Shown here piece after piece: positions 52,773-61,701 of a stretch of DNA of 64,000 nucleotides (the stretch's first letter is position 1; the number at the start of each line of letters is the position of its first letter). Made by a program: the position numbers and the translations under genes. The notes beneath the pieces are model-generated. The model saw only the letters and a program-made list of their open reading frames with translations, did not search any database and was not told the DNA's origin. The DNA is from Robertmurraya massiliosenegalensis JC6. Lineage in GTDB: Bacteria; Bacillota; Bacilli; Bacillales; Cytobacillaceae. The stretch is from positions 15,707 to 79,706 of the forward strand of contig NZ_HE978517.1 of NCBI RefSeq assembly GCF_000311725.1, read 5' to 3'.

Positions 52773-53533
52773 CAAATTAGCTCTTTTAAGCGTTTCATGA
52801 CGGAATGAACCGTTAACCTATGAAATGAAATAAGTTGTCCTTTAAAAACCACTGAAAATATCCCATAAGGCGTTGGCGCTAATTTCATCAATTCTTCTCT
52901 ATCCTTGATATCGATTATGGTTACTTCAAGTCCTAGTTTATTTGCTGCAGTCTCAATATTCTCAGTAGCAACTGCAACGTACGGACACTGGAAAGAGCGA
53001 AGAATCGTCAGATCATTGAAATTCCTCAATCTCTCATCCCAATTGGTCGGAAAGACAGGTAATGGAGTGTTGCTATCAAATTGGTAAACGAGCAGTTCAA
53101 AATTAAATGGTGCCTTGGCGACCACCTTGAAATGGTTTTTTAAGAAAATCTCCTTACTTGGCGTCCAAGATGTTTCAGAATTCGCCACTACAACTACACC
53201 ATGCTTGGACCTTTTTTTCGCATCTTGAAGACATTTTTCAATCAGCTTGCTCCCATATCCTTTTCCCGTTTCACTTACCCAAAGACAATGGATCACTAAA
53301 TAGTCTTCAGCGTGAACGACTCTAGATGAAAATTCTGCATCTGTATATTCTATAAAACCTACTTGTTTTGTGTTTTCAGTTAACTGAACATACTTTAATC
53401 CTTCTTCAAAGCGGTTATTCAACCACTTATTTTTGTTTATGTATCCGACGGATTTTTTCTTGCTTCTAAGACAGTAACTCCCCATTTTCTCTAGCATTTC
53501 TGTATTTGCTTCAAGCAATTGAAGATTTTCCAA
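52772..53533 (-). CDS. yoaP: GNAT acetyltransferase, YoaP-like
   Basis: A 253-residue protein. Residues 25-150 are a GNAT domain with the acetyl-CoA loop SETGKGYGSKLIEKC. The C-terminal part, from about 165, is the YoaP-specific region with TILRSFQCPYVAVATENIE and a thioredoxin-like strand order. The architecture matches B. subtilis YoaP, whose substrate is unknown. The gene overlaps its terminator and lies 23 bases after csaA in the same direction, so they may share a transcript. Confidence 0.82.
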   Translation of the reverse strand: MENLQLLEANTEMLEKMGSYCLRSKKKSVGYINKNKWLNNRFEEGLKYVQLTENTKQVGFIEYTDAEFSSRVVHAEDYLVIHCLWVSETGKGYGSKLIEKCLQDAKKRSKHGVVVVANSETSWTPSKEIFLKNHFKVVAKAPFNFELLVYQFDSNTPLPVFPTNWDERLRNFNDLTILRSFQCPYVAVATENIETAANKLGLEVTIIDIKDREELMKLAPTPYGIFSVVFKGQLISFHRLTVHSVMKRLKELI

Positions 53534-53556
53534 ATTAAGACTCCTTTACAGCGTTA

Positions 53557-53886
53557 TTAGGCAATTGGTGTGCCGTTCGGAACAGTTGCATCAATATTCA
53601 ATAACACGACATCATCTTCGCAAGGAACTCCCCCAAGCACCAATACCTCAGATTTAAAGCCTGCTATTCTTCTCGGTGGAAAGTTGACGACCGCCACAAC
53701 CTGACGTCCGATTAACTGTTCAGGTGTATAACGCTTCGTAATTTGTGCTGACGAGTTTTTAACTCCGAGTTCGCCAAAATCAATTTCCAATTTAATTGCT
53801 GGCTTTCTTGCTTCAGGAAATGGCTCTGCTTTTAATATGGTCCCCACACGCAAATCTAGCTTCAAAAAATCTTCGATCGTTGCCAT
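53557..53886 (-). CDS. csaA: CsaA, tRNA-binding-domain chaperone-like protein
   Basis: A 109-residue OB-fold protein consisting only of the tRNA-binding domain found in MetRS and Arc1p ([24 protein letters not shown], then [11 protein letters not shown]). It closely matches B. subtilis CsaA in length and sequence. CsaA has been linked to protein export and RNA binding. GGAGGAG precedes the ATG. Confidence 0.92.
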   Translation of the reverse strand: MATIEDFLKLDLRVGTILKAEPFPEARKPAIKLEIDFGELGVKNSSAQITKRYTPEQLIGRQVVAVVNFPPRRIAGFKSEVLVLGGVPCEDDVVLLNIDATVPNGTPIA

Positions 53887-53993
53887 GAAAATCTCCTCCT
53901 CTTACACCACTATTATTTTTCATTTTAAAGAAGTGAGCAAAACGAAGCAATATTTTTACCATTTTATAGCATAATAGAGGGTGAGGTGAAAAC

Positions 53994-55178
53994 ATGTACA
54001 AGCTATTATCACATAATGATTTAGATGGGGTTGGATGTGGCATCCTGGCGAAGCTAGCATTCGGGAAGGATGTTCAAGTCCGCTACAACTCTATCGCTGG
54101 ATTAAACCGGGAAGTTGAATCGTTTTTTGAAAATGATGATCCCGAAACGTTTCTTTTTATTACTGACTTATCGGTTAATGAAGAAAATGAGAAAAGTTTA
54201 GAAGCCTTCCACCAATTAGGGGGCAAGGTGCAGCTCATTGACCATCATAAAACGGCCCTAAATTATAATCAGTATGCCTGGGGTAGAGTCATTGTTGAGG
54301 ATGAAGATGGGAAACTTACTTCAGCAACCTCTCTCCTTTATCACTATTTAGCTGAAAAAGGTCATTTAACTAAAACCGAAGCACTTGATGAATTCGTTGA
54401 TCTTGTCCGTCAATATGATACGTGGGAATGGGAAAAGAATCATAATCAGCAGGCTCAGCGTCTTAACGCACTTTTCTTTCTTATATCTATTGAGGAATTT
54501 GAAGAAAAAATGCTGGAACGACTTAGTACCTCAGCTCATTTTCACTTTGATGATTTTGAGAAGAAGATACTCGATCTGGAAGAAGAGAAAATTGAGCGCT
54601 ATATCCGTCGCAAAAGAAAAGAACTCGTTCAGGCGCAAATCAAAGATCATTTTGCTGGTGTTGTCTTTGCGGAATCCTATCATTCGGAGCTCGGAAATGA
54701 ATTAGGAAAGGAATACCCCCATTTAGATTATATCGCTATTCTTAATATGGGCGGGAGAAGAGTCGGATTTCGCACCATTCATGATCATGTCGATGTATCA
54801 GAGATTGCTGGAAAATTAGGGGGCGGCGGACATGCGAAGGCATCTGGTTGTTCGATGACGGAAAATGCCTATAAATTATATGTCGCAAATACCTTCCATC
54901 TTGAGCCTCTACGAGAGGATTCAAGACATAACCGTTACAACTTAAAGGACTCATCCTTTGGTGCTTTATATCTTAATCGCCGTGAAGACCACTTTCTGAT
55001 TCGGCCAAGTGATGGGTCAGAGTGGGTAATCGAAAAAAATCGGTTCAAGCTTGATAAAGTATTTCCGAGCTTTACAGAAGCAGAAAAATTTTTGAAACGA
55101 ACGGAAGCAGCTTGGTTAGCCCACGATGATCATTTTGTTGAATACTTAAAGGATGAAGTGGAAGAAGAAAGAAAATGA
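53994..55178 (+). CDS. nrnB: Nano-RNase NrnB (DHH family)
   Basis: A 394-residue DHH/DHHA1 phosphoesterase. The metal site motifs are in order: SHNDLDGVGC (near residue 6), DLSV (near 59), DHHKT (near 83) and RQYDTWEW (near 137); the DHHA1 domain has the GGGGHAKASG motif near residue 280. It matches NrnB (YngD) of B. subtilis, which degrades short RNA oligonucleotides and cyclic-dinucleotide breakdown products. GAGGTG precedes the ATG at 53994. Its 3' end is part of the terminator stem. Confidence 0.92.
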   Translation: MYKLLSHNDLDGVGCGILAKLAFGKDVQVRYNSIAGLNREVESFFENDDPETFLFITDLSVNEENEKSLEAFHQLGGKVQLIDHHKTALNYNQYAWGRVIVEDEDGKLTSATSLLYHYLAEKGHLTKTEALDEFVDLVRQYDTWEWEKNHNQQAQRLNALFFLISIEEFEEKMLERLSTSAHFHFDDFEKKILDLEEEKIERYIRRKRKELVQAQIKDHFAGVVFAESYHSELGNELGKEYPHLDYIAILNMGGRRVGFRTIHDHVDVSEIAGKLGGGGHAKASGCSMTENAYKLYVANTFHLEPLREDSRHNRYNLKDSSFGALYLNRREDHFLIRPSDGSEWVIEKNRFKLDKVFPSFTEAEKFLKRTEAAWLAHDDHFVEYLKDEVEEERK

Positions 55179-55210
55179 GGACTTCTCAATGGGAAGCCCT
55201 CATTTTCTTT
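55168..55210 (+). terminator. Intrinsic terminator overlapping the end of nrnB
   Basis: AAAGAAAATGAGG (55168-55180) pairs with CCTCATTTTCTTT (55198-55210), loop with internal CTTC/GAAG pairs. The stop codon is in the stem. Confidence 0.88.
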
Positions 55211-55299
55211 GTCTGTTTTAAATATCAATAGAAAAATGTGCGCCTTAAATCGGTCTAATGCACCAAAACCACCTGAAAAGGGCGGTCCCCAAGGGCTAC

Positions 55300-55327
55300 C
55301 CTTAACTAATTTAAGGCTTTTTTTGAA
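55300..55327 (+). terminator. Second hairpin with T-run downstream of nrnB
   Basis: CCTTAA (55300-55305) and TTAAGG (55311-55316), then CTTTTTTTG. It has no gene of its own; possibly a back-up terminator or remnant. Confidence 0.5.
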
Positions 55328-55394
55328 TTCTTAATTGAAAAATTACCCTTTTTTCAGAAGCTTAATTCCGTAATAGTGCATTGGAATTTACGAA

Positions 55395-55474
55395 TATCGG
55401 TCTAAAATAAAATATATCGCTCTAATTTCGGTTTTATCGGTCTAATTTCAAATATATCGGTCTAAAGCACCCAT
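55395..55474 (+). repeat. 20-bp-period array of TATCGGTCTAA
   Basis: Four units start at 55395, 55415, 55435 and 55455, exactly 20 bases apart: TATCGGTCTAA, TATCGCTCTAA, TATCGGTCTAA, TATCGGTCTAA, each followed by a 9-base AT-rich variable part. A single related unit (ATCGGTCTAA) is at 55249. The array lies between nrnB and the siderophore permease genes. Confidence 0.85.
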
Positions 55475-55477
55475 CCA

Positions 55478-56491
55478 TCATTTATCGTTCTTCAACAACA
55501 AATACATAAAGTACGGAGCTCCGATCAATGCAACCATAATTCCAGCCGGAATTCCATCTGGCTCGATCAGATTTCGACCAATCGTATCAGCGAGAACAAG
55601 GAGCCAGCCTCCAAGCATGATGGCGACCGGAATAAAAAGCTGATTTCTTGGTCCGACAAGCGCTTTTGCTATATGCGGAGCCATAAGACCAATAAAGGCA
55701 ATCCCTCCTGTCACAGAAACGGCAGCGGCTGCTAAAGCAACAGCAGCTAACAATAGGACAATTCGTTCCTTCTCTATAGATACTCCGACACCCACGGCCA
55801 CAGGTTCACTCATCCCTAATAGGTTCAAACGATTTGCTCGATAAAGAGTAAAAGGAATCAACACGATCAACCACGGGAGAATCGCCCAGATGAACGGCCA
55901 ATCAGATCCCCAAATATTTCCGTTCAACCATTTGGCGATAAAGTCGACTTTAAACGGATCCACCGATGAAAAAATGATAATCATTGCACCGGAAAATGCC
56001 ATTGAGAATCCGACCCCGATCAACACTAACCTCACTGGTTGTAATCCCGTTTTCCGATCGTAAGAAAAGAGATATAGCAGTGCTGCTGTCACCATGGCAC
56101 CAGCAAAAGCGACAACTGGAAGCAAATAAACAAACATGCCCCCATCTACAGGGAAAAAGAGATAAAATATCGCAACCCCGATTCCAGCACCTGAGTTGAT
56201 CCCAATGATTCCAGGATCGGCTAGATCATTACGAGTAATCCCTTGTAAAATCGAACCTGATAAAGCAAGAGCCATCCCTGCAAGTAAGGTGACCACGATT
56301 CTTGGCATCCGAACGGAAAAGACGACAAACTCTTCTTTGAACGTCCCCTGACCAAATAAAGTTGGGATAAGACGATCAAAAGATACAGACGAACTTCCGA
56401 TTCCCATACCAATGACCGCAGTGGCGATAATAAGGAGCAATAAAAATAACAAGGTTAATCTTTGTTTTTTGACAATACGAGGATGGATCAT
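55478..56491 (-). CDS. Siderophore ABC permease, FecCD family (distal)
   Basis: A 337-residue permease with about ten helices. Conserved NDLADPGIIGINSGAG and AFIGLMAPHIAKALVG segments are present, the latter being the ATPase-contact motif. It overlaps the other permease by 4 bases, forming a heterodimeric pair like YfiZ/YfhA or FhuB/G. It is the last gene of the siderophore operon; its 3' end is 13 bases from the repeat array. Confidence 0.88.
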   Translation of the reverse strand: MIHPRIVKKQRLTLLFLLLLIIATAVIGMGIGSSSVSFDRLIPTLFGQGTFKEEFVVFSVRMPRIVVTLLAGMALALSGSILQGITRNDLADPGIIGINSGAGIGVAIFYLFFPVDGGMFVYLLPVVAFAGAMVTAALLYLFSYDRKTGLQPVRLVLIGVGFSMAFSGAMIIIFSSVDPFKVDFIAKWLNGNIWGSDWPFIWAILPWLIVLIPFTLYRANRLNLLGMSEPVAVGVGVSIEKERIVLLLAAVALAAAAVSVTGGIAFIGLMAPHIAKALVGPRNQLFIPVAIMLGGWLLVLADTIGRNLIEPDGIPAGIMVALIGAPYFMYLLLKNDK

Positions 56492-57498
56492 GTGAATGCT
56501 TTCCCTCCTTTACGAACAATGAAAAGGAAGAATGGCAACCCTAAAATGGATACAATCGCAGCCACCGGTGTTTCATACGGAGCACTGATCGTCCTTCCAA
56601 GTGTATCCGCTAAAAGCATGAAGCCACCTCCGACAATCACCGACATCGGAATGATATAGCGATAATCAGTACCCACAATTGCTCGAACAATATGAGGGAC
56701 CATGAGACCAATAAAAGCCATATTTCCAATTAATGCAACCGCTGTTCCCGCAAGAATGATAATAACAATAAACAATATAGCTTTTATCTGAGTCGTTTTC
56801 TGTCCTAGACCAACTGCCACTTCTTCACTTAGACTTAAAATGGTAAGCTGCTTAGAAAGGAACAAGGCAATCAATAAACCAATGATGATAAAAGGTACGA
56901 CGACCTTTAATTGGCCCCAATTCGTTCCTACTAAACCACCGGCAGTCCACATGGAGACATTTTTTGAAATCTTAAAATACAGCCCTATTCCTTCGGCAAT
57001 CGCTGTTAAAAATGCCGATACAGCAGCACCGGCTAAAACGATCCGAAAAGGAGAAAAGCCCCCTTTTTTCAAAGCACCTAGACCTAAAACCATGACGGTT
57101 CCGACGCCGGCTCCAATAAAACAGGCGACCATAATGCTAAAATAATCGGCTGCAGGAACAAAGGCGATCGTTACAGCGAGTGCGACATTTGCCCCTGCTG
57201 TTAAACCGAGTAGCCCTGGATCAGCGAGCGGATTCCGGGTCACCCCTTGCATAATCGCACCAGCTACCGCCAGTGCTGCACCGACGAAGATCGCTCCAAC
57301 CTCACGAGGAATACGAATTTCTCGAAGCATTGAAAGGGTGTCACCAGTTTCATTGGTCATTAAGGCGAGCCAAATATCTTTTAATGTCGTGTCTGCTGCT
57401 CCCAAAACAAGTGCAGCGACAAAAACACCGATAAACAACACGATCCCTATTATGAGCTTGTATGTAAATGGTATAGAAGGTTTATGTTCTGTCGTCAT
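56488..57498 (-). CDS. Siderophore ABC permease, FecCD family (proximal)
   Basis: A 336-residue FecCD permease (NPLADPGLLGLTAGAN near residue 90; AFIGLMVPHIVRAIVG near 250). It works with the next permease and with the ATPase at 58538-59383. It begins 157 bases after the binding-protein gene and behind a hairpin terminator (57533-57572), so permeases are probably made at a lower level. The siderophore type (hydroxamate or carboxylate) is not predictable. Confidence 0.88.
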   Translation of the reverse strand: MTTEHKPSIPFTYKLIIGIVLFIGVFVAALVLGAADTTLKDIWLALMTNETGDTLSMLREIRIPREVGAIFVGAALAVAGAIMQGVTRNPLADPGLLGLTAGANVALAVTIAFVPAADYFSIMVACFIGAGVGTVMVLGLGALKKGGFSPFRIVLAGAAVSAFLTAIAEGIGLYFKISKNVSMWTAGGLVGTNWGQLKVVVPFIIIGLLIALFLSKQLTILSLSEEVAVGLGQKTTQIKAILFIVIIILAGTAVALIGNMAFIGLMVPHIVRAIVGTDYRYIIPMSVIVGGGFMLLADTLGRTISAPYETPVAAIVSILGLPFFLFIVRKGGKAFT

Positions 57499-57532
57499 AT
57501 GTCTCTCTTCTTTTCATATATTTGAACCTACA

Positions 57533-57572
57533 CAAAACAAGGAATTCTCGATTGAAGAATTCCTTGTTTTTC
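57533..57572. terminator. Intercistronic hairpin in the siderophore operon
   Basis: CAAGGAATTCT (57538-57548) and AGAATTCCTTG (57556-57566) with T residues on both sides. It separates the binding-protein gene from the permease genes. Confidence 0.75.
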
Positions 57573-57654
57573 TTTGTCAGTTCATTAAATCATTTCATCT
57601 TGCACACTTCAAGTTAAAAAGCGCCCTATTCGTACGTTTTTTAAGGCTATTTCA

Positions 57655-58587
57655 TTACTTGCTATTTAAAAAACTTTCCGTAAAGAATTTTAATTGGTAG
57701 TCTAATGTGATCGGGTCATTAAAATAGAATTCTGATGCACTTGCTTCAAACACGCGTTCATTTTTGACTGCCGGTATATTTTTATAGGTTTCCGTCTCTT
57801 TAAAAGAATTATCCACGCCATCAGAGCTTAAAATGATATAATCACCTGCATACTCTGGAATAACCTCTGTTGATAATGCGTAATACCCTTCTTTTAAGGC
57901 CATTTCTTTGACCTTTTCTGGCATGGCAAGCTTCATTTCTTGGTATAAAATTTCGGTTCCACGACCCCAGTTATCGCCGAAAACATATAATTGTTTATCA
58001 AAGTTTTCAAATACAGAAACCGTTGCATCTTCCCCAATTTTTGCTTTTACATCCTCACCAGCTTGTGCAGCACGTTTTTTAAAGTCATCGACCCAAGCTT
58101 GTGCCTCTTCTTCTTTATTTAAAAGCTTTCCGATTTCGATATGTTGAGTTAAATAATCAACATTTCCATACGTGTATGTCACTGTAGGAGCAATCGACGC
58201 TAATTTATCAAGATTATTATTTGTTGGAGCAGCGATAATTAAGTCTGGTTCCAATTCAATAATTTTTTCTAAGCTTTCATCTGTTACTTCTTCTGCATTT
58301 GTTAAATAAGACTCGTAACGTTTGTTCGCTTTCGCCCATGAATCCACTCCGACAATATTTACATCTAGAGCCATCACGCTACCAGCATTAAAGGAAGATA
58401 GTACGACAACACGCTTCGGATCAGCCGGTACTTCGATTGGTCCATTCTCCGATTCATACGTTCTCATTTCAGAGACTTTTTTATCGTCATCAGCATCCTT
58501 CTCTTCACCTGAGTTTGATTCATTGTTACCGCATGCGCTAATAACGAGTACCGCCAACAGCATAAATGGAATGAGTAGTTTCTTCAT
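57655..58587 (-). CDS. Siderophore-binding lipoprotein
   Basis: A 310-residue substrate-binding protein with lipobox VISAC and the FepB/YfiY-type fold (KRVVVLSSFNAGSVMALDVNIVGVD near residue 60; IIAAPTNNNLDKLASIAPTV). The start is ATG at 58587 with GAGGAGA upstream; the longer frame has no site. It overlaps the ATPase CDS by 50 bases. The gene order ATPase, binding protein, permease, permease recalls YusV plus YfiY-YfiZ-YfhA of B. subtilis, although in that species the ATPase is encoded elsewhere. Confidence 0.88.
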   Translation of the reverse strand: MKKLLIPFMLLAVLVISACGNNESNSGEEKDADDDKKVSEMRTYESENGPIEVPADPKRVVVLSSFNAGSVMALDVNIVGVDSWAKANKRYESYLTNAEEVTDESLEKIIELEPDLIIAAPTNNNLDKLASIAPTVTYTYGNVDYLTQHIEIGKLLNKEEEAQAWVDDFKKRAAQAGEDVKAKIGEDATVSVFENFDKQLYVFGDNWGRGTEILYQEMKLAMPEKVKEMALKEGYYALSTEVIPEYAGDYIILSSDGVDNSFKETETYKNIPAVKNERVFEASASEFYFNDPITLDYQLKFFTESFLNSK

Positions 58588-59383
58588 TAGTTTCTTCTCC
58601 TCTAAGTAAGTTATATGTGATACACATTGGTTTATTTGTACGTGGATCGCGGCCAATTTCAGCATCGATAGAAAATACCCTCTTTAACACCTCACGGTTA
58701 ATCACTTCTTCACAGTTTCCTGCTTTCACAATTTCTCCTGCCTTTAAGGCAATCATATAATCGGCAAAACGAGCTGCTTGATTTAAATCATGAAGTACCA
58801 TAACGATGGTCCGACCTTGTTCTACATTCAACTTTTGTAGCAATTCAAGAACTTCTAGTTGATGCGCCATATCAAGATAGGTTGTTGGTTCGTCTAGAAA
58901 GATGATTTCTGTTTCCTGTGCCAGTGCCATTGCAATCCAAACACGTTGCCTCTGTCCACCAGATAAGGAATCAACAGGACGATATTTAAAGTCTTTTGTA
59001 CCTGTCACCTCTAACGCCCAATCGATTGCTTCATAATCTTTCTTTGTTAGACGGCCAAATCCTTTTTGGTAAGGAAAACGCCCGTAAGATACTAGTTCAC
59101 CTACTGTTAAACCACTTGCACTCTCTGGAGTTTGTGGAAGGATAGCCATTTTCTTTGCTAATTCTTTTGTACTTCCTTTGACGATATTTTCTCCATCTAA
59201 TACTACTGTTCCAGATTGATGAGGGATAATCCGTGTAATCGCCTTCAAAAGGGTAGACTTCCCACACCCATTGGAACCGATAATTGTCGTAATCTGGTTA
59301 TCGGGAATTTCCACATTGAGCCCATTTACAATGATCCGTTCACCATAGCCAATGCTTAAATCTTTCGTTCTTAGGCGTGTCAT
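58538..59383 (-). CDS. Siderophore ABC ATPase, FhuC/YusV-like
   Basis: A 281-residue ATPase with Walker A GSNGCGKST, signature LSGGQRQRV, Walker B IIFLDEPTTYLD and switch His in VLHDLN. It energises the two FecCD permeases. It is the first gene of the operon; the Fur box at 59419-59433 lies 36 bases upstream of the ATG. Its last 50 bases overlap the start of the binding-protein gene. Confidence 0.9.
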   Translation of the reverse strand: MTRLRTKDLSIGYGERIIVNGLNVEIPDNQITTIIGSNGCGKSTLLKAITRIIPHQSGTVVLDGENIVKGSTKELAKKMAILPQTPESASGLTVGELVSYGRFPYQKGFGRLTKKDYEAIDWALEVTGTKDFKYRPVDSLSGGQRQRVWIAMALAQETEIIFLDEPTTYLDMAHQLEVLELLQKLNVEQGRTIVMVLHDLNQAARFADYMIALKAGEIVKAGNCEEVINREVLKRVFSIDAEIGRDPRTNKPMCITYNLLRGEETNEETTHSIYAVGGTRY

Positions 59384-59418
59384 TTCCCTACCTCCTTAAT
59401 TAAGCATATATTTCCAAT

Positions 59419-59433
59419 TGATAATGATTTTCA
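59419..59433. promoter_or_regulatory. Fur box of the siderophore operon
   Basis: TGATAATGATTTTCA matches the Fur 7-1-7 consensus at 14 of 15 bases. Confidence 0.85.
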
Positions 59434-59571
59434 TTTATGTTTATGAGGTAAATATAAAGGGAATTACACCATACGTCAATTATTTTTCTGAGTTATTCAA
59501 AAAAAATTCACTTTCATAAAAAGTTTCTAATTTATCTATTGCTAAAAATGAAAGGGACGTTTATAGTTAAA

Positions 59572-59586
59572 TGAGAATGATAATCA
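59572..59586. promoter_or_regulatory. Fur-like box of the ferredoxin-NADP reductase gene
   Basis: TGAGAATGATAATCA is a less perfect match (about 13 of 15) to the Fur consensus, 22 bases before the ATG. Confidence 0.65.
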
Positions 59587-59607
59587 ATAACATTTGAGGT
59601 GAACGGA

Positions 59608-60657
59608 ATGGATAAACAAGAGCTATATGATGTAACCATTGTTGGAGGCGGTCCAGCTGGACTCTATTCTGCTTTTTATAGTGGTCTAAGAGAAATGAAG
59701 ACAAAAATCATTGAATTTCAGCCACAACTTGGTGGAAAGCTTCATGTTTATCCAGAAAAAATGATCTGGGATGTAGGCGGGATAACCCCTACTTCTGGAG
59801 AAAACCTTATTAAACAGATCGTCCAACAAGGATTAACCTTTAACCCAACGGTTGTATTAAATGAAAAAATAGAAGGTATTAAGCAAGAGGAGAACGGAAT
59901 TTTCGTGCTACAGTCGCCTTCAGGTCAAAAGCATTACACGAAAACCGTGATTATGGCAATCGGTGGTGGGATTTTAAAACCACAGAAGTTGAATATAGAA
60001 GGTGCAGAAAGATTTGAAATCACAAATCTAAATTACACCGTTAAATCATTAAAAAGATTTAAAGACAAAACAATTCTCATTTCGGGTGGTGGCAATTCTG
60101 CGATCGATTGGGCGAACGAATTAGAGCCTATCGCTAAAAAAGTCTACCTCACCTATCGGAAAGACAATTTATCTGGCCACGAGGCACAAGTGAACCAGCT
60201 TCTAAACGGTACGGTTGACTGCTTCTTTAATTCTAATATTACAAAGCTAGTAGCTGATAAAAGTCATGAATACATCAATAGCGTAGAGCTAACTAATCAC
60301 GAAACTGGTGAGGTTAAATATGTAGAGGTTGATGAAGTCATTATCAATCATGGCTATGAACGCGACGCTGCTCTTTTAAAAGAAAGTCAGTTAAAAGTAG
60401 AGCTTGTGGATGACTATTATATTGCCGGTAACTCCACATGTGAATCGTCCATTCCTGGACTATATGCCGCAGGGGATATTGTTTCTTATGACGGAAAGGT
60501 TCACTTAATTGCTGGTGCGTTCCAGGATGCCGTAAATGCAGTCAATAAAGCGAAACAATTCATTCAACCTGATGCAACAAAGGGCGGAATGGTTTCCTCA
60601 CACAACGAACTTTTCAAAAAGCGTAATCGAGAGCTTGTCAAACAACTTGTCAAATAA
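59608..60657 (+). CDS. Ferredoxin--NADP+ reductase, TrxR-like (YcgT/YumC type)
   Basis: A 349-residue flavoprotein with FAD motif GGGPAGLYSAFY, NADPH motif ISGGGNSAIDWA (near 170) and the second FAD motif AAGDIVSYDGK. It lacks the CxxC of thioredoxin reductase, which defines the ferredoxin/flavodoxin reductase type (B. subtilis YumC and the iron-regulated YcgT). A Fur-like box before the gene suggests the YcgT role. The start is ATG at 59608, with GAGGTG 8 bases upstream; the GTG three codons before it is part of the site. Confidence 0.9.
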   Translation: MDKQELYDVTIVGGGPAGLYSAFYSGLREMKTKIIEFQPQLGGKLHVYPEKMIWDVGGITPTSGENLIKQIVQQGLTFNPTVVLNEKIEGIKQEENGIFVLQSPSGQKHYTKTVIMAIGGGILKPQKLNIEGAERFEITNLNYTVKSLKRFKDKTILISGGGNSAIDWANELEPIAKKVYLTYRKDNLSGHEAQVNQLLNGTVDCFFNSNITKLVADKSHEYINSVELTNHETGEVKYVEVDEVIINHGYERDAALLKESQLKVELVDDYYIAGNSTCESSIPGLYAAGDIVSYDGKVHLIAGAFQDAVNAVNKAKQFIQPDATKGGMVSSHNELFKKRNRELVKQLVK

Positions 60658-60670
60658 TATATATTATCCT

Positions 60671-60699
60671 AGTGGAGTCCAAGGGGCTCCACTTTTTTT
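60671..60699 (+). terminator. Intrinsic terminator of the reductase gene
   Basis: AGTGGAG (60671-60677) and CTCCACT (60687-60693), then seven T residues. Confidence 0.85.
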
Positions 60700-60728
60700 G
60701 CCGCTAAAATTTTACTTCAATCAAATTT

Positions 60729-60758
60729 TTGGAATTCCCTGAAAGAAATGTGCATAAT
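60729..60758 (+). promoter_or_regulatory. Candidate promoter of the aldo/keto reductase gene
   Basis: TTGGAA (60729-60734), an 18-base spacer and CATAAT (60753-60758). Confidence 0.45.
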
Positions 60759-60802
60759 AGAATGCGTAGTGATTACGTTTAAAATGATAGGAGGATAACA
60801 AA

Positions 60803-61648
60803 ATGCCAAAAAATCTACAGGATACAACTACATTGCATAACGGCGTGAAAATGCCTTGGTTTGGACTAGGTGTCTTCAAGGTAAAAGAAGGCTCTGAAGT
60901 GGTTGAAGCGGTGAAAGCTGCGATCAAAAATGGGTACATAAGCATTGATACAGCTGCCATCTACCAAAATGAAGAAGGTGTAGGGCAGGGAATAAAAGAA
61001 TCTGGTGTTCCAAGGGATTCCTTATTTGTTACCTCTAAAGTTTGGAATTCTGATCAAGGTTATGAATCCACACTTAACGCATTTGAAACAAGCCTCCAAA
61101 AGCTTGGAATGGATTATTTAGACTTATATCTCATTCATTGGCCAGGTAAAGATAGTGCCAAATATAAAGATACTTGGAGAGCATTAGAAAAGCTATACAA
61201 GGATGGCCGTGTACGTGCTATCGGAGTAAGTAACTTCCACGTTCACCACTTAGAAGATTTAATCGCAGATGCTGAAATCAAGCCAATGGTTAATCAAGTC
61301 GAATATCATCCACATCTTGCCCAATTGGAGCTTCGCGAATATTGCAAAAAGCAAGGAATCCAATTAGAAGCATGGTCACCACTCAAGCAAGGACAACTTT
61401 TAAGTGAGCCGACTATTATGGCTATTGCTGAAAAATATCAAAAATCCCCTGCGCAAATCATTTTACGCTGGGATCTCCAAAATGAAGTCGTGACGATTCC
61501 TAAATCCATTAAGGAGCACAGAATCATAGAAAATGCCGATATTTTTGATTTTGAACTTTCCACCGATGACATGGAGAAAATAAACGGTTTAAACAAAAAT
61601 GAGCGCGTTGGTTCTAATCCAGACGAATTTGAAGTTGGATTCCAATAA
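60803..61648 (+). CDS. Aldo/keto reductase, YvgN/YtbE-like
   Basis: A 281-residue NADPH-dependent (beta/alpha)8-barrel reductase. Catalytic residues in order: Asp in [11 protein letters not shown] together with Tyr in the same segment, Lys in FVTSKVW, and His in YLIHWPG. The NADPH site [10 protein letters not shown] is near residue 235. It is close to the glyoxal/methylglyoxal reductases YvgN and YtbE of Bacillus. AGGAGG lies before the ATG. It is a single gene with a shared hairpin after it. Confidence 0.92.
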   Translation: MPKNLQDTTTLHNGVKMPWFGLGVFKVKEGSEVVEAVKAAIKNGYISIDTAAIYQNEEGVGQGIKESGVPRDSLFVTSKVWNSDQGYESTLNAFETSLQKLGMDYLDLYLIHWPGKDSAKYKDTWRALEKLYKDGRVRAIGVSNFHVHHLEDLIADAEIKPMVNQVEYHPHLAQLELREYCKKQGIQLEAWSPLKQGQLLSEPTIMAIAEKYQKSPAQIILRWDLQNEVVTIPKSIKEHRIIENADIFDFELSTDDMEKINGLNKNERVGSNPDEFEVGFQ

Positions 61649-61658
61649 GCATCAAAAA

Positions 61659-61698
61659 GAAGGTGATGGACTGAGCTCTTTGTTCAGTCCATCTTCCT
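61659..61698. terminator. Bidirectional hairpin (aldo/keto reductase / nitroreductase)
   Basis: GATGGACTGA (61665-61674) and TCAGTCCATC (61684-61693), with outer GAAGG/CCTTC pairs. It lies between two convergent genes. Confidence 0.75.
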
Positions 61699-61701
61699 TC
61701 T

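Noticed and set aside
55395-55474. CRISPR array
   Set aside because: The repeat is 11 bases and the spacer only 9, with no cas genes near.
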